From Peribacillus frigoritolerans (GTDB lineage: Bacteria; Bacillota; Bacilli; Bacillales; DSM-1321), in assembly GCF_001636405.1 (NCBI RefSeq), contig NZ_KV440950.1, positions 736,001-800,000 of the forward strand: a DNA stretch of 64,000 nucleotides, written 5' to 3'. Below are positions 63,418 through 64,000 of the stretch, piece after piece; positions within the stretch are counted from its first letter, which is position 1, and the number at the start of each line of letters is the position of its first letter. Made by a program: the position numbers and the translations under genes. The notes under the pieces are model-generated. The model did no database searches. It worked only from the letters and a program-made list of their open reading frames with translations, and had not been told where the DNA came from.

Positions 63418-64000
63418 TCATTCCCATACTTCTTTCGCTACATCAACGACGAATCTCAGCTTTTCCCATTGCTGTGCTTCGGTTAGCTTGTTGCCGTGAT
63501 GTGTGGAGGCGAAGCCGCATTGAGGGCTTAAGCATAATTGTTCGAGCGGAACGAAGTGCGATGCTTCTTTAATGCGTGCCTTAACAGCTTCCTTGTCTTC
63601 GATTTCTCCATTTTTTGAAGTGACGGCACCCAGTACGACCCGTGCACCGCCATTTGGAATGTATTCCAATGGTTTGAAATCCCCTGAGCGTTGATCATCA
63701 TATTCCAAGAAGAATCCATCCACTTTTTCTTTTGCCAATAAAGTTGGCGCGATACGGGCATAGCTTCCTTCAAACGCCCATGTCGACTGGTAGTTTCCGC
63801 GACATAGGTGGGTAGTGACGATAAGGTCTTCTGGTTTGCCTTCCAATGCACCATTAATGACCCGAAGTGCAAGATCGATTAATTGTTCCCTCGTATATTT
63901 TCCATCTTTGAACTGGAAATCCGGAGCTGAAAGTCTGGCAATATATACATCATCCAATTGAAGGTAACGCACACCTGCTTCATAAAAGGCTTTCAAAGCA
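63418..64000 (-). CDS. Cobalamin-independent methionine synthase family protein (YxjG/YxjH-like), 5' end outside window
   Basis: About 194 C-terminal residues, open to the window edge. YLQLDDVYIARL, TTHLCRGNYQSTWAFEGSY (zinc His and Cys), DGFFLEYDDQRSGDF (Glu ligand) and LCLSPQCGFASTHHGN (second Cys) are the zinc and homocysteine-binding elements of MetE C-terminal domains. The fit is to the short 370-380 aa YxjG/YxjH type, which in Bacillus is controlled by an S-box riboswitch; that region would lie beyond the window. Confidence 0.92.
   Translation of the reverse strand, partial: ALKAFYEAGVRYLQLDDVYIARLSAPDFQFKDGKYTREQLIDLALRVINGALEGKPEDLIVTTHLCRGNYQSTWAFEGSYARIAPTLLAKEKVDGFFLEYDDQRSGDFKPLEYIPNGGARVVLGAVTSKNGEIEDKEAVKARIKEASHFVPLEQLCLSPQCGFASTHHGNKLTEAQQWEKLRFVVDVAKEVWE

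Overview
The window reads as chromosome of a spore-forming Bacillaceae. Gene content and protein sequence most resemble Peribacillus or environmental Bacillus; the genus is inference, not proven. Evidence is moderate-to-low GC, strong AGGAGG-type ribosome sites, many GTG/TTG starts, and spore genes: an alpha/beta SASP, SleL/YaaH, CwlJ, a YpzG-type peptide and a YvrJ-type peptide. Regulatory sites are of the B. subtilis kind (Zur, PerR, PurR, PhoP, CcpA). No rRNA, tRNA, prophage, CRISPR array or intact insertion sequence was seen.

Layout. 1-5.4 kb: 3' part of pgi, then a decay zone (broken ccdA, an M20 amidohydrolase, small remnants) lying between pgi and yugN/yugO, which are close neighbours in B. 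subtilis. 5.5-9 kb: sleL, SASP, a glycerophosphodiesterase, uppP. 9.3-14.3 kb: SteT-like exchanger, MFS carrier, an RsbR-like STAS protein and small unknowns. 14.5-20 kb: membrane-anchored penicillin acylase, a two-gene split sigma factor (SigO/RsoA type) divergent from a yvrJ-type gene, GNAT and DinB proteins. 20-27 kb: YfkN-like nucleotidase, broken tspO, DUF4349 lipoprotein, amino acid permease. 27-30 kb: truncated nuclease, yvlD, an array of structured intergenic repeats, a TetR regulator. 30.7-35.2 kb: PerR-box katA, a two-domain glycosyltransferase, a LysM-M14 endopeptidase. 36-41 kb: PurR-box purT, PhoP-box alkaline phosphatase with a co-transcribed exported protein, small genes, and a signal-peptide-only relic of a second phosphatase. 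41.3-44.4 kb: a Zur cluster (COG0523 GTPase, zinc-independent L33, FAD protein, zinc-independent S14). 44.4-64 kb: a second alkaline phosphatase, cwlJ, orphan PAS histidine kinase, YhfP, ppiB, a frameshifted SDR, TSUP exporter divergent from a TrmB regulator, NagZ-like GH3, SET protein, neutral protease, LysP-like permease, CoA transferase, a degenerate M50-like membrane protein and a partial YxjG/MetE-type gene.

The genes fit a soil spore-former that scavenges nutrients. Two alkaline phosphatases, a nucleotidase and a glycerophosphodiesterase release phosphate. The neutral protease and several permeases handle peptides and amino acids. The Zur cluster spares zinc by swapping ribosomal proteins. 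SleL, CwlJ and the LysM-M14 enzyme remodel spore or wall peptidoglycan.

The most interesting signals are non-coding. A family of about 100-125 bp intergenic elements (eight copies, two subfamilies) shows compensatory changes in several stems, so it is probably a selected nucleic-acid fold. Three loci carry 20-22 bp tandem repeats phased at two helical turns. The TSUP-TrmB gap holds a near-perfect 38-bp palindrome, and the split-sigma locus has a shared promoter motif facing both ways. Start codons were chosen by ribosome-site spacing and family length.
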